64,000 nucleotides of DNA from Chitinophagales bacterium (GCA_017303335.1 JAFLBK010000003.1:1-64000), one strand, 5' to 3'. Shown: positions 1-8,485, counted from the first letter of the stretch. Numbers and translations: made by a program. Notes: a model not told the origin generated them from the sequence alone.

Positions 1-123
1 TCTGAATATAATTGCTTCAGACCACATAGTTCTTTAAACGGAAAGACGCCTTATGAAGTAATGACAGCGTATCAATCAATGCCTGAAAACTCTACTTTAG
101 AGTTGATCGATAAATGGGAGTAG
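1..123 (+). CDS. IS3-family transposase, C-terminal fragment (cut by window edge)
   Basis: The first frame is open from base 1 to a TAG at 121-123 and gives 40 residues. It contains YNCFRPHSSLNGKTPYEVM, the conserved end of the rve integrase core of IS3-type transposases (Y-N-x-x-R-P-H-x-S-L-x-x-x-T-P). The start and the catalytic DDE residues lie to the left of the window, so it is not possible to say whether the element is intact. No IS3 terminal inverted repeat was recognised after the stop. Instead, the first copy of the intergenic repeat follows within about 15 bases, as it does after the other genes of this block. Confidence 0.75.
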   Translation, partial: SEYNCFRPHSSLNGKTPYEVMTAYQSMPENSTLELIDKWE

Positions 124-138
124 TTCAATAATAACAGC

Positions 139-336
139 AGCCAACATAGGCATTTACGCTATTGGGGCCTGACAAATGAACTTCAGCTAAAACCCAAAAC
201 CAGGTATCAGTTCTGGGCTGACCTGATCCTCTGACAAAACACCGTAACTTCAAATACATAAACCTTAAAAGCATAGCCAACCGGGCGGACCTAACACCTC
301 CTCCCTCCAACAGCGTAAATGCTGGGGGCGTTGTGC
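139..336 (+). repeat. attC-like intergenic repeat, copy 1
   Basis: This is the most complete of four related repeats. The inner arms GCATTTACGCT (150-160) and AGCGTAAATGC (312-322) are perfect reverse complements. They are extended imperfectly by ATTGGGG on the left and CCTCCAAC on the right. The outer boxes are AGCCAAC at about 139-145 and GTTGTGC at 330-336. The 150-base interior is shared in diverged form with copies 2-4. The layout is that of an integron attC site (R''-L''...L'-R'), but about 200 bases is longer than most described attC sites. The repeat fills the gap between the transposase stop and the next gene; no gene was recognised inside it. Confidence 0.6.
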
Positions 337-433
337 GGCATGCCGCCTCCACACTCTACACATATTTAATTAATATACTTTGTGACATATTGCCTAAATT
401 GTAAAATTCTATATTTAGCTACATTAACTGAAA

Positions 434-1840
434 ATGAAAAAAACGATACTCCTCTTTTGTTTTATTGCAACTGTGCAAGTAGTTTCTGCACAAAAATCAA
501 ACGTAGACTCCATACTTCAAAAAGTCGCTGTAGAAAAAGATGAAAACGAAAGATTTGACTTATTCATAAGCATGGTGGGAACGGAAATTAACAATGACCC
601 GAAATGGTGCATTGAGACCGGATTAAAGGTATTAAACCAGGCACAAAGAGACAATGATAACATTGGACAGGCAATGGCCTATTCCTTTTTGGGGCAGGGT
701 TACCGGCTGCTGGGAAACCCAATTAAAGCCCTTGATTATCATCATAAAGCAATTGCCATCGCAGAAAAAACCAATAATCAATCTTTATTGGCTTCCGCAG
801 AAAATCAAACAGGTCATATTTACAGAGACAGGGAGGAATACGATAAGGCTGCTAAAATTTACCTGTCATCCACAGCACATGCTGATAAAGGACACAATGA
901 AAAAATGAAAGCCTGGGCTCCTTCAAACCTAGGTGCCGTATATCTTGCTACCAATAACCTGGATTCATCGCTGATGTATTCACAAAGGGCGTATGAAATT
1001 TTCACCCGGCTCAAAATAGTTTCCAATAATCCTTATGTATTTATAAACCTGGGTGGTGTACATAGCAAAATGGGCAATACCCCAGTAGCCATGGGCTATT
1101 TTAATATGGCTCTCAATCGAAGTGCAGGCACCTCTAATATCAGGTACCGCAATTTAATATGCACAGCTTTGGCAGAACATTTCCAGCGAAATAATCAACC
1201 CGACTCCTGCGCCTTCTATGCAAGAAAAGCGATTGAAACGGTAAGCAATACTGCCTTCTTTTACCTGAGCAGTAAACCGGCAAAACTACTTTCTGACATC
1301 TATGAAAAAACAAATTGCGACAGCACGTTAAAATATGCAAAACTTATAAAAACAGCCAACGATTCATTAAGCAGTAACAAAACGAATCAGCAAATTTTAT
1401 TAATGACCTTTGAAGAGGATTTACGGCAACAGGAACTGGCTACAGAAAAAATAAAAGAACAACAACAACGAAAGCATAACATCCAATACGCTTTGTTAGC
1501 CCTTGGCATCATCACTTTCATCATTGCATTCTTACTACTTAGCCGAAAATTAATCACCAATACAAAACTTATTCAATTTCTCGGCGTGGTCGCGTTGTTA
1601 CTGGTATTTGAGTTTTTAAATTTATTACTTCATCCCTTTTTAGAACGCACGACCCATCATTCTCCGGCACTCATGTTGATGGCATTGGTTTGTATTGCAG
1701 CATTGCTTGTGCCCCTGCATCATAAATTGGAACATTGGGCTACGACAAAACTGGTAGAAAAGAATAAACAAATAAGATTGGCAGAGGCAAAAAAAACCAT
1801 TCAGGAGTTAGAATCAAAACCCATTGACAAATCAGAATAG
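434..1840 (+). CDS. TPR-repeat membrane protein
   Basis: The 468-residue product starts with a signal peptide (about 1-19, ending VSAQ). It then has a run of tetratricopeptide-like helical repeats (about 30-330), a charged linker rich in E/K/Q (about 335-350) and three hydrophobic segments near 350-371, 379-403 and 411-433. A short basic coiled tail rich in K, E and Q ends the protein. This is the sensor half seen in Bacteroidota TPR histidine kinases and LytTR regulators, but no kinase or DNA-binding output domain follows. It may be a stand-alone sensor or a scaffold. The gene is AT-rich and lies between repeat copies 1 and 2, with its stop only a few bases before copy 2, so it is probably laterally acquired. 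Confidence 0.75.
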   Translation: MKKTILLFCFIATVQVVSAQKSNVDSILQKVAVEKDENERFDLFISMVGTEINNDPKWCIETGLKVLNQAQRDNDNIGQAMAYSFLGQGYRLLGNPIKALDYHHKAIAIAEKTNNQSLLASAENQTGHIYRDREEYDKAAKIYLSSTAHADKGHNEKMKAWAPSNLGAVYLATNNLDSSLMYSQRAYEIFTRLKIVSNNPYVFINLGGVHSKMGNTPVAMGYFNMALNRSAGTSNIRYRNLICTALAEHFQRNNQPDSCAFYARKAIETVSNTAFFYLSSKPAKLLSDIYEKTNCDSTLKYAKLIKTANDSLSSNKTNQQILLMTFEEDLRQQELATEKIKEQQQRKHNIQYALLALGIITFIIAFLLLSRKLITNTKLIQFLGVVALLLVFEFLNLLLHPFLERTTHHSPALMLMALVCIAALLVPLHHKLEHWATTKLVEKNKQIRLAEAKKTIQELESKPIDKSE

Positions 1841-1847
1841 AGGCACG

Positions 1848-1990
1848 AACGCACAACAAAGGCATTTACGCTATTGGGGCTTGACAAGCATACTTCATCA
1901 TAAAACAAAGCCTGGCATTCATTCTGGGTTAACCTGGTTTCCGGTACACCTTCATTACTTCAAACACGCAATTCCCAAATACTAAACGAC
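1848..1990 (+). repeat. attC-like intergenic repeat, copy 2 (right end lost)
   Basis: It begins eight bases after the TPR gene stop. The left outer box GCACAAC (1851-1857) is the exact reverse complement of GTTGTGC at the right end of copy 1. The inner left arm GGCATTTACGCTATTGGGG matches copies 1 and 4. The interior can be aligned to about 1985, after which similarity stops and the right arm is missing. In integron cassettes the inverse core of a site is complementary to the first bases of its own cassette. That relation holds here for the cassette carrying the TPR gene. Confidence 0.55.
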
Positions 1991-2046
1991 TTATCTGAAA
2001 TCCTTATAGATTATGAAACTATTTTTCGAATAAAAATACATATTTA

Positions 2047-2076
2047 TTGTTTATTAATAAATATTTATTATGTTTG
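2047..2076 (+). promoter_or_regulatory. Bacteroidota-type promoter (-33 TTG, -7 TATGTTTG)
   Basis: TTG at 2047-2049 and TATGTTTG at 2069-2076 are separated by 19 bases. This fits the Bacteroidota primary sigma-factor consensus TTTG-N17-23-TAnnTTTG. Transcription would start near 2082, leaving a leader of about 20 bases before the ATG at 2103. It lies just after repeat copy 2, so the following gene pair carries its own promoter. Confidence 0.6.
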
Positions 2077-2102
2077 CGACATCTCTTTAAAATTTATCAC
2101 CC

Positions 2103-2639
2103 ATGTCTAAAACAAATAACCTGGTATTTTGGAGCTTATATATCCTGGCTTGGCTCATTTTTGTCGGCTTGTCGATTGAAGCAGGAGGCTTAATAGTAAA
2201 TTTCTTTTTTAGTGTGTATAAACCCGAATTTGTTCAAAATCTTTATCAAAAATTGGACTTAACGGAAATGTATAAAAACAGTAGACTATCCTTTTTTGGT
2301 ATCTACAGCTTTATTCTATCCATTTCAATTTTAAAAGCTTGCCTATTTTACATCGTTATAAGACTAATGCACAAAATGAATTTATCAAAACCGTTTAATA
2401 CTTTTGTTGCGAGGCAAATTTCCCAAATCAGTTATTATACCCTTTTAATTGGACTGTTAAGTTATATTGCCAGGCAGTTAGCTAAAAATTTAATGCATCA
2501 CGGTTTTGCCACCCACAACTTAAACCAATTTTGGGCAGACAGTCAAGCCTTTATTTTAATGGGAGCTGTACTGTATATTATTGCGACTATTTTCAAAAAA
2601 GGGGTAGACATTCAAAACGAAAATGACTTAACTGTATAA
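2103..2639 (+). CDS. DUF2975 family membrane protein
   Basis: This 178-residue integral membrane protein has about four hydrophobic helices (near 8-35, 58-85, 108-128 and 145-165). The topology and spacing match the DUF2975 family (YoaS-like), whose biochemical role is not known. The downstream HTH gene begins only 3 bases after the stop, so the two are co-transcribed. DUF2975 genes are typically paired with a small Cro/C1-type regulator in this way. A promoter of Bacteroidota type lies 25 bases upstream. The pair occupies one unit between repeat copies 2 and 3. Assignment to DUF2975 is from general resemblance plus the partner gene. Confidence 0.7.
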   Translation: MSKTNNLVFWSLYILAWLIFVGLSIEAGGLIVNFFFSVYKPEFVQNLYQKLDLTEMYKNSRLSFFGIYSFILSISILKACLFYIVIRLMHKMNLSKPFNTFVARQISQISYYTLLIGLLSYIARQLAKNLMHHGFATHNLNQFWADSQAFILMGAVLYIIATIFKKGVDIQNENDLTV

Positions 2640-2642
2640 GCT

Positions 2643-2858
2643 GTGGCGATCATTGTAAATTTAGACGTAATGATGGCAAAGCGGAAAATGTCACTGAATG
2701 AACTTTCTGAAAAAGTCGGGCTGACTTTATCGAACCTTTCTATTTTAAAGACAGGAAAAGCAAAGGCTATCAGATTCAGCACCTTAGAGGCAATTTGTAA
2801 TGCACTGGATTGCCAGCCAGGCGACATTTTAGAGTATGTTAATGATAAAAAAGCATAA
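2643..2858 (+). CDS. small Cro/C1-type HTH regulator (YozG-like)
   Basis: The 71-residue protein is almost entirely one helix-turn-helix domain. KRKMSLNELSEKVGLTLSNL and the following residues through AICNALDCQPGDILEY match the XRE fold of the YozG group. The start is GTG at 2643, 3 bases after the DUF2975 stop; internal ATGs at residues 10-11 are possible alternatives. Such regulators usually repress or control the adjacent DUF2975 gene, which is inferred from the recurring pairing. The TAA stop at 2856-2858 directly abuts repeat copy 3. Confidence 0.85.
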   Translation: MAIIVNLDVMMAKRKMSLNELSEKVGLTLSNLSILKTGKAKAIRFSTLEAICNALDCQPGDILEYVNDKKA

Positions 2859-2860
2859 CG

Positions 2861-3058
2861 AACGGCTGACATCACATTAGCAGCAATGAGGGCTGAATAC
2901 CCATACTTCAGCTTTAAAACAATGCCAGGCAACAGTTAAGGGGTTGACCTGATGCTTGGGTAAAACGACAACTTCTAATACATTAATACCAAAAGCACCC
3001 GCGGCCGGGCAGACGAACAAAGCCTCACTCCAACAGCGTGAATGCTTGAACGTTAGCA
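2861..3058 (+). repeat. attC-like intergenic repeat, copy 3
   Basis: The outer boxes are GGCTGAC (2864-2870) and GTTAGCA (3052-3058), which are near reverse complements. The interior and right arm (CTCCAACAGCGTGAATGC, about 3028-3045) match copy 1. The left arm (ATTAGCAGCAATGAGG) differs from the other copies, so its two halves may have separate histories. It occupies the whole space between the HTH gene and the next small gene. Confidence 0.55.
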
Positions 3059-3083
3059 GCAATTACTAGTAAATTCTTGAATT

Positions 3084-3557
3084 ATGAAAAACATTTTAAT
3101 TGGAGCAGTAATTGCATTATCAATCGTGACAATATTTGGATTTTATAATAAAACTAATGAGGTGGCTAACCTTCCTGATAAAGCGTGGATAATCGCTCCC
3201 CGCTTTCTTTATTTAAAGGATGGCATATCAAAAGATGAAGCCAGAAGTTGGTTAGAAAAAGAATATTTACCGATTTATAGACAATTCCCTGGATTTAATG
3301 CAATGCTAGGAGAACCTGCCAAGACAGCAGGATGGGGATCTAAAGAAAGCAAGGACAAGGAAAAAGATTTTGTAATACTTTATTTCTTTGATGCAAAAGA
3401 AACATACGATAGATATTTTCCGAAAGAAGGATTTGGTGAAGAAATGAAAGAAGGAATCAAAAGAAATCAACTCACAATTGATAAACTTTTCGGAAAATAC
3501 TTTATACGGGAAAAATATCAATTTGAAGACTACATGATGTATGCCTCTTCAAAATAA
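3084..3557 (+). CDS. small membrane-anchored protein of unknown function
   Basis: The product is 157 residues. Residues 4-22 form an N-terminal hydrophobic segment followed by a polar domain. The motif-like stretches EARSWLEKEYLPIYRQFPGF and DFVILYFFDAKETYDRYFPK have the beta-alpha-beta rhythm of ferredoxin-like (dimeric alpha-beta barrel) proteins. This is only a structural impression, and no family was recognised. A signal anchor, rather than a cleaved peptide, is likely because there is no clear cleavage motif. The gene is AT-rich and sits alone between repeat copies 3 and 4, 25 bases after copy 3. Confidence 0.65.
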   Translation: MKNILIGAVIALSIVTIFGFYNKTNEVANLPDKAWIIAPRFLYLKDGISKDEARSWLEKEYLPIYRQFPGFNAMLGEPAKTAGWGSKESKDKEKDFVILYFFDAKETYDRYFPKEGFGEEMKEGIKRNQLTIDKLFGKYFIREKYQFEDYMMYASSK

Positions 3558-3589
3558 TTGATTTTACCTTAGTGCTATTATCATAACAA

Positions 3590-3770
3590 CAGCCGCCGGC
3601 AAAGGCATTTACGCTATTGGGGTCTGCCAAGCGAACATCAGCCAAAACCGATAGCTAGGTACTGGTCCTCAGCAAAACATTACTCCTTCCAACACACAAC
3701 TTCTAAAGCGCCCAAAACCGAACGAACATGCGCCCCCTCTTCGCAATATTGTAAATACCAGACATCGCGA
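3590..3770 (+). repeat. attC-like intergenic repeat, copy 4 (right end degraded)
   Basis: The left arm AAAGGCATTTACGCTATTGGGG (about 3601-3622) is identical to copy 2 and nearly identical to copy 1. The interior is recognisable to about 3770. The left outer box has degraded to something like CGCCGGC and no right box was found. It follows the stop of the preceding small gene by about 30 bases, and no gene was recognised inside it. Confidence 0.5.
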
Positions 3771-3839
3771 CTAATTTTAGAGACACCTCACAAATTCACG
3801 GTTTTGATCTAAATTTCAGTCCTTCTAAAAAATAAAGCA

Positions 3840-4454
3840 ATGAAAAAAAGTGCAGTCAGCTTTTCATTAGTATTACTATTAGCAAGTATACTGGGTTGTA
3901 CAAATACTCAACAGAACAGTCCCGATAAGAGTAAAACGGATACAACCTCCAATCAAACGTTGGCTGATAAAGCCGGTATGATAAAGCAAAAAATTACCCC
4001 TTCACTTTGGGTTGATAAAGACGCAAAAGCAGTAGTAGATTATTATCTTTCAATTTTCAAAGATGGGAAGATGAAAGAATACCATCAATATAAAAACCCA
4101 CCAGAAGCCAAAGAACAAGGTGGCCAGGACAGCTTTGAAACAGCTGTGATGGAAATTGGCAATATAGAATTCAGCATTTTAGCTGCGGGCCCATACTTTA
4201 AGTTTAATGAATCTGTTTCGTTTGTCATTAATTGCAAAGACCAGGAAGAAGTGGACTACTACTGGAATGCTTTAACCGCAAACGGTGGACAAGAGGGCTC
4301 GTGTGGATGGTGTAAAGACAAATACGGCTTATCCTGGCAGGTTGTACCAATCGAATATTTTGACCTCATAAACAGCAATGACCCGAATGTAAGGGAAAAG
4401 GCAATGAGGAATACCCTTAAACAGAAAAAACTAATACTTTCTGAACTTAAATGA
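3840..4454 (+). CDS. PhnB-like VOC-fold lipoprotein
   Basis: The 204-residue product begins with a lipoprotein signal ending in a lipobox (SILGC, Cys about residue 20) and a Ser/Thr/Gln-rich spacer. From about residue 50 it has a glyoxalase/VOC domain of the PhnB or 3-demethylubiquinone-methyltransferase-like type (PF06983). The recognisable parts are ITPSLWVDKDAKAVVDYYLS, the central strand FETAVMEIGNIEFSILAAGP, and the end YGLSWQVVP. Members of this family are normally cytosolic, so a membrane-tethered form is unusual. The substrate is unknown. It is the last gene of the AT-rich cassette-like block; no repeat copy was found after it. Confidence 0.75.
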   Translation: MKKSAVSFSLVLLLASILGCTNTQQNSPDKSKTDTTSNQTLADKAGMIKQKITPSLWVDKDAKAVVDYYLSIFKDGKMKEYHQYKNPPEAKEQGGQDSFETAVMEIGNIEFSILAAGPYFKFNESVSFVINCKDQEEVDYYWNALTANGGQEGSCGWCKDKYGLSWQVVPIEYFDLINSNDPNVREKAMRNTLKQKKLILSELK

Positions 4455-4538
4455 AGTATATAATTGGGAATAAGAAGTACCGGTCAGCTTAAAAGTTACT
4501 CACGGTCCGGATGAAAAAGCAGCACAATTAAAAGTTAT

Positions 4539-6590
4539 ATGCGTTTAACCCGCCGCAAGTTCTTACACAACTCCATCCTCATTGGTTTCGCCATAACGAC
4601 CAAAAAAGGCTGGGCGAACAAACTTCCCACGCCCGCAACAGAGCGCCGCGACCTTTTTCCCCAGGGCGTAGCTTCTGGTGATCCGACAGCCAACAGCGTT
4701 ATCTTATGAACGAGGCGTCCGCCGGTAAAGGATAGCCTGGCCAAAAAACTGATCGTTGAAATTTCAACGGATCCAGACTTCAAAAAAGTCCTGGCAGGAG
4801 GCACTGCGCAGATCAGCGCCGATTCTGATTGGACATGCCGTTTTTTGGCGAAGGATCTCAAGCCCAATCGTGTGTATTGGTACCGCTTTATAGATGAGCA
4901 TGGTTATGCAAGCCGCATTGGCCGAACGATAACGGCTCCCGGCAACGACTCGGATACGCCCATTCGTTTCACGTTTGTGAGTTGTCAATGCCCCAACGAG
5001 GGTGCCCTGAATGCTTGCCGAAGGATGATCTTTGAAGATGAAGCAGCTCCCAAAGAACAGCAGCTCAATTTTGTGCTGCACCTGGGGGATTTTATCTACG
5101 AAGTCACCTGGTATGCCGAAGATAACCCGAACGGAAACCGCGGCCGCCGGATACGGAACCTGTATAAGTTTCCCCAGGGCAGAAAAGTAAGCAACTTTCA
5201 CCTCCCGGTTAGCCTGGAGGATTATCGTACCCTTTATCGTGCGTACCTGGAAGACCCCGATTTGCAGGATGCCCGGGCCCGGTGGCCCTTTGTCTGTGTT
5301 TGGGACAACCACGAATTCGCCTGGGCCGGGTACCAAAGTCAGTATGTGGCAGGAGGAGGCTACAATGCTCCTGCGCAAAACCAGAAAGTTTTTGCCAACC
5401 AGGCCTGGTGGGAATTCATCCCGGCAATGGTTCAGCAGCCTGGTAACCCCAAGCTTAAACATTTCATGGCTCCCGCGGTGGTGGATACGCCACTGGAGCA
5501 GTTCAATGAAGAAGGCCTCTCCGAAGAACCCAATAACCTCAAAGCCATCAACAGCCTGGTGATACAGCGTGTACTCCGCTGGGGCAAAAATGTAGATTTG
5601 CTGCTGACCGATAACTGGTCATTTCGCTCTCCTGATATGTCGGGCGATGATTTCTACGCTTCCGGATATCCCCGGGTCACCCCACAGCTTCCTTTTGAAA
5701 TTATGAATTATGGCCGTCATTATAATGGCGGTAAACCACCCGATACCATTCGGTTCAATGGGAAAGACCTTCCGAATCCCACCAAAAATGTTCATGCACA
5801 AACTTTCCTTGGCAGCAAGCAAAGGCGCTGGTTCCTGGAACAGCTCGGCTCATCCACCGCACGGTGGAAGATCTGGGGACATTCGTTTGGCACCATGGAA
5901 GTGCGAAGCGATTATCAGAACCTGCCCGGGGAACTGGGAAGTACCTGGCCCAAAGATGCCGGCTATGCGGTTGTAGATAACCGGTTTCTTCGTGATAAAG
6001 ACGAAATATTCGATTTTATACAGGATCAGAAAATTACGGGCTTTTGCGTGGTCTCGGGCGACCGCCATGCGTTTCACGCAGGGTTAGCCTCCAAAGCGTT
6101 GCCGCCGAAGAAGTACGAGCCCCTCGGGGTAGAGTTCATTACCGGATCCATATCGCAGCAAACACTTTTTGAAGTACTGGAAGTAACCATGAAGAAAGAC
6201 CATCCAAAACGGGTACTGCACCTGATAGACCGGCCGGATGGCTCGGTGATTCCTTCCATGAATGTTACTCCCTTGCATGGCGTGCTTTCCACGTTGAAGT
6301 TGAAGGAGACCGGCGATATGAAGCAGGCCCGTACCGTGCGTAATCCAGACCTAGCGCCCCATTTGTCGTTTCTCGATTTCGGCGGGCATGGCTATGGCTT
6401 GGTAACGGCCACTTCCGACCAGCTTTCTACCGAGTTCGTATGTATACCGCGGCCGTTTGAACGCAGTGACCGCCCTGATGGTGGCCCATTGAACTACCGT
6501 ATTATACACCGTACCCGCCTATGGAAGGCCGGCGAAGCACCCAGGCTTGAACAGGAAATCCTGGAAGGCGACCCGCAGTATTGCATCTGA
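4539..6590 (+). pseudogene. PhoD-family alkaline phosphatase interrupted by an in-frame TGA
   Basis: An ATG at 4539 opens a Tat signal (TRRKFLHNS) and the PhoD N-terminal domain (LFPQGVASGDPTANSVIL). It is then stopped by TGA at 4707-4709, codon 57, where the family has W of the conserved L-W-T-R. The same frame resumes as TRRPP and stays open to 6590, giving 683 residues if TGA were read as TGG. The metallophosphatase motifs are intact: GDFIYE with Asp184, WDNHE at 255-259, and GDRHAFHAG from about 507. A single G-to-A change explains everything. Translation restarting at TTG 4845 would lack the signal and the N-terminal domain. PhoD enzymes hydrolyse phosphodiesters and monoesters outside the cytoplasm. 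It could be a recent pseudogene or a sequencing error. Confidence 0.8.
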
Positions 6591-6651
6591 GTGATTGGTT
6601 ACAGAACTTCCAGGATATTTACCTTTACCGGCAAAAAGAGGTTACTTAAAA

Positions 6652-7512
6652 ATGAAAGTGTTCGTTATTGGTTTATGCCTTACGTTCTGTAGCCTGGCTG
6701 TGGCCGGACACCCGGATAAAATAATAACATCCGATACGAGTAAAGCATTTGTCATCGGGAAAATAGATAAAATTCATTCCCGGATTCTGGGAGAAGACAG
6801 GACCCTCAATATCTATTTACCGGAAGGCTATAAACAAACTGACAGTGTTCGATACCCGGTTATATTCCTGTTAGACGGCTCGGCCGACGAAGATTTCATT
6901 CACATCGCCGGCCTGGTTCAATTCTGCAGCTTTCCCTGGGTGAATCAACTCCCCAAATCCATCGTGGTCGGAATTGCCAATGTTGACCGGAGAAGGGATT
7001 TCACGTTTCCTTCTTCCGCACCAGGCGACAAATCGGCCAACCCCACCGCTGGTCATTCCAAAGCGTTCATCAAATTCCTGGAATCAGAATTAGTGCCTTA
7101 TGTAGAAACCAGGTATAAAGTCAATAACTCCCGAACCTTAATTGGCGAATCACTCGGCGGGCTCCTGGCTACAGAAATCTTACTCAAAAACACCAACCTG
7201 TTCAACAGGTACATTATTGTAAGTCCCAGCCTGTGGTGGAACAATGGCTCCATACTAACATTGGAGTCAGCCGTATACGCTCCTTCTTTCAGTCACCCAA
7301 CTGATATTTATATTGGAGTAGGCAAAGAAGGAGTAACACCCACCACACCCCCCAGGGTCATGGAAGTCGACGCAAACCTCCTCGCCGATAAATTAGGGGC
7401 CTCTCACAACAAGGCAATTAATCTCCGGTTTGATTATTTACCCGAAGAAAATCACGGCACCATCATGCACCAGGCGGTATTGAATGCATTCCGTATGCTT
7501 GGAAAGAAGTAA
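6652..7512 (+). CDS. secreted alpha/beta-hydrolase, putative esterase (Fes/IroE type)
   Basis: The product is 286 residues from the ATG at 6652. That start is chosen because a signal peptide (residues 1-18, ending AVAG) begins there. The mature part is an esterase D/IroE-type alpha/beta hydrolase (PF00756), with RTLNIYLPEGY near the start, FLLDGSADEDF for the first strand, and nucleophile Ser167 in GESLGGLLA. A C-terminal NHGT supplies the likely catalytic His. Family members cut esters such as siderophores, S-formylglutathione or feruloyl esters; the substrate here is unknown. It follows the PhoD gene by 61 bases on the same strand and may share its transcript. Confidence 0.8.
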   Translation: MKVFVIGLCLTFCSLAVAGHPDKIITSDTSKAFVIGKIDKIHSRILGEDRTLNIYLPEGYKQTDSVRYPVIFLLDGSADEDFIHIAGLVQFCSFPWVNQLPKSIVVGIANVDRRRDFTFPSSAPGDKSANPTAGHSKAFIKFLESELVPYVETRYKVNNSRTLIGESLGGLLATEILLKNTNLFNRYIIVSPSLWWNNGSILTLESAVYAPSFSHPTDIYIGVGKEGVTPTTPPRVMEVDANLLADKLGASHNKAINLRFDYLPEENHGTIMHQAVLNAFRMLGKK

Positions 7513-7633
7513 CAAGCCAACAAACGAATCGGCTAAATTCCGGGTTTGGCCTCATCGATATGCCTCAAAAACGGATACCGGACCGGGAACAGTTTTCGCT
7601 ACCTTTAATGAGTACCTAAGTAAATACAACAGC

Positions 7634-8485
7634 ATGAACCTATCTCCCATCATAAACATTGAAGAATTTCTACGCATCTTTCGGGACCCCCATGTATTGA
7701 TTTTTGATGCACGGAGTGGCGCTGATGCCAAAGCCAGGTATACCGCTGAACACATAGAAGGGGCCCGCTTCGTTGATCTTGATACACAACTGGCGGATAT
7801 CAAAGAAGATGTTGCCCAGGGCGGCCGTCATCCGTTGCCCGAAATCGAAAAGTTTACCAGAACGCTGGGTGAATTGGGGATTTCTAAAAATAAGCATGTG
7901 GTCATTTATGACGACAAGAATGGCTCAAATGCCGCCGCCCGGTTTTGGTGGATGCTGAGATCTCTCGGGCATGAGAAGGTACAAGTGCTGAATGGCGGAC
8001 TTAACAAAGCGAACAGGGATAAGCTGCCCCTATGCGCAGGAACAGTGTTAGCCCAACAGGAAGCCATGCCCTATCACGCGGAAAAATGGAATCTGCCTGT
8101 TAGCTCCATCGGCGAGGTTGAAAACGTATCGCTGGATCCCAATTACCTGATCGTGGATGTGAGAGATAAAGCAAGGTACGATGGGCTGACCGAACCCATT
8201 GACCTGGTTGCCGGCCATATTCCCGGTGCCATCAATATCCCATTCACGGAAAATTTAGACGGGAATGGTTATTTTCTAAGTCCGGATACTTTAAAAACCA
8301 AATACACCGAGACGTTTGGGGAAACAGAGCCACGGAACATAATCGTTCATTGCGGTTCGGGAGTGACTGCGTGCCATATGCTTTTAGCATTGGCCCATGC
8401 AGAAATGGAGATCCCAAAACTCTATGTCGGTTCCTGGAGCGAGTGGAGCAGAAACAATAAAAAAATAGAAAAAGTGAACCCGTAA
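7634..8485 (+). CDS. thiosulfate/3-mercaptopyruvate sulfurtransferase (two rhodanese domains)
   Basis: The 283-residue protein has tandem rhodanese domains, about 5-130 and 150-280. The start at ATG 7634 gives the usual family length; the frame is open further upstream but without similarity. The second domain carries catalytic Cys240 in CGSGVTAC, the CG(S/T)GVT loop typical of 3-mercaptopyruvate sulfurtransferases (SseA-like). The first domain has the inactive but conserved VVIYDDKNGSNAAARFWWML signature. The enzyme transfers sulfane sulfur to cyanide or thiols in the cytoplasm. There is no signal peptide. It lies in the same-direction run with the esterase and the beta-lactamase, but a functional link is not evident. 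Confidence 0.88.
   Translation: MNLSPIINIEEFLRIFRDPHVLIFDARSGADAKARYTAEHIEGARFVDLDTQLADIKEDVAQGGRHPLPEIEKFTRTLGELGISKNKHVVIYDDKNGSNAAARFWWMLRSLGHEKVQVLNGGLNKANRDKLPLCAGTVLAQQEAMPYHAEKWNLPVSSIGEVENVSLDPNYLIVDVRDKARYDGLTEPIDLVAGHIPGAINIPFTENLDGNGYFLSPDTLKTKYTETFGETEPRNIIVHCGSGVTACHMLLALAHAEMEIPKLYVGSWSEWSRNNKKIEKVNP

Noticed and set aside
125..352. A 75-codon - strand frame opposite repeat copy 1
   Set aside because: It covers only the repeat, differs in the other copies and shows no protein motif.
4707..4709. Selenocysteine or alternative genetic code at the PhoD TGA
   Set aside because: The family residue is Trp, not Cys, and TGA is a normal stop in many genes of this window.
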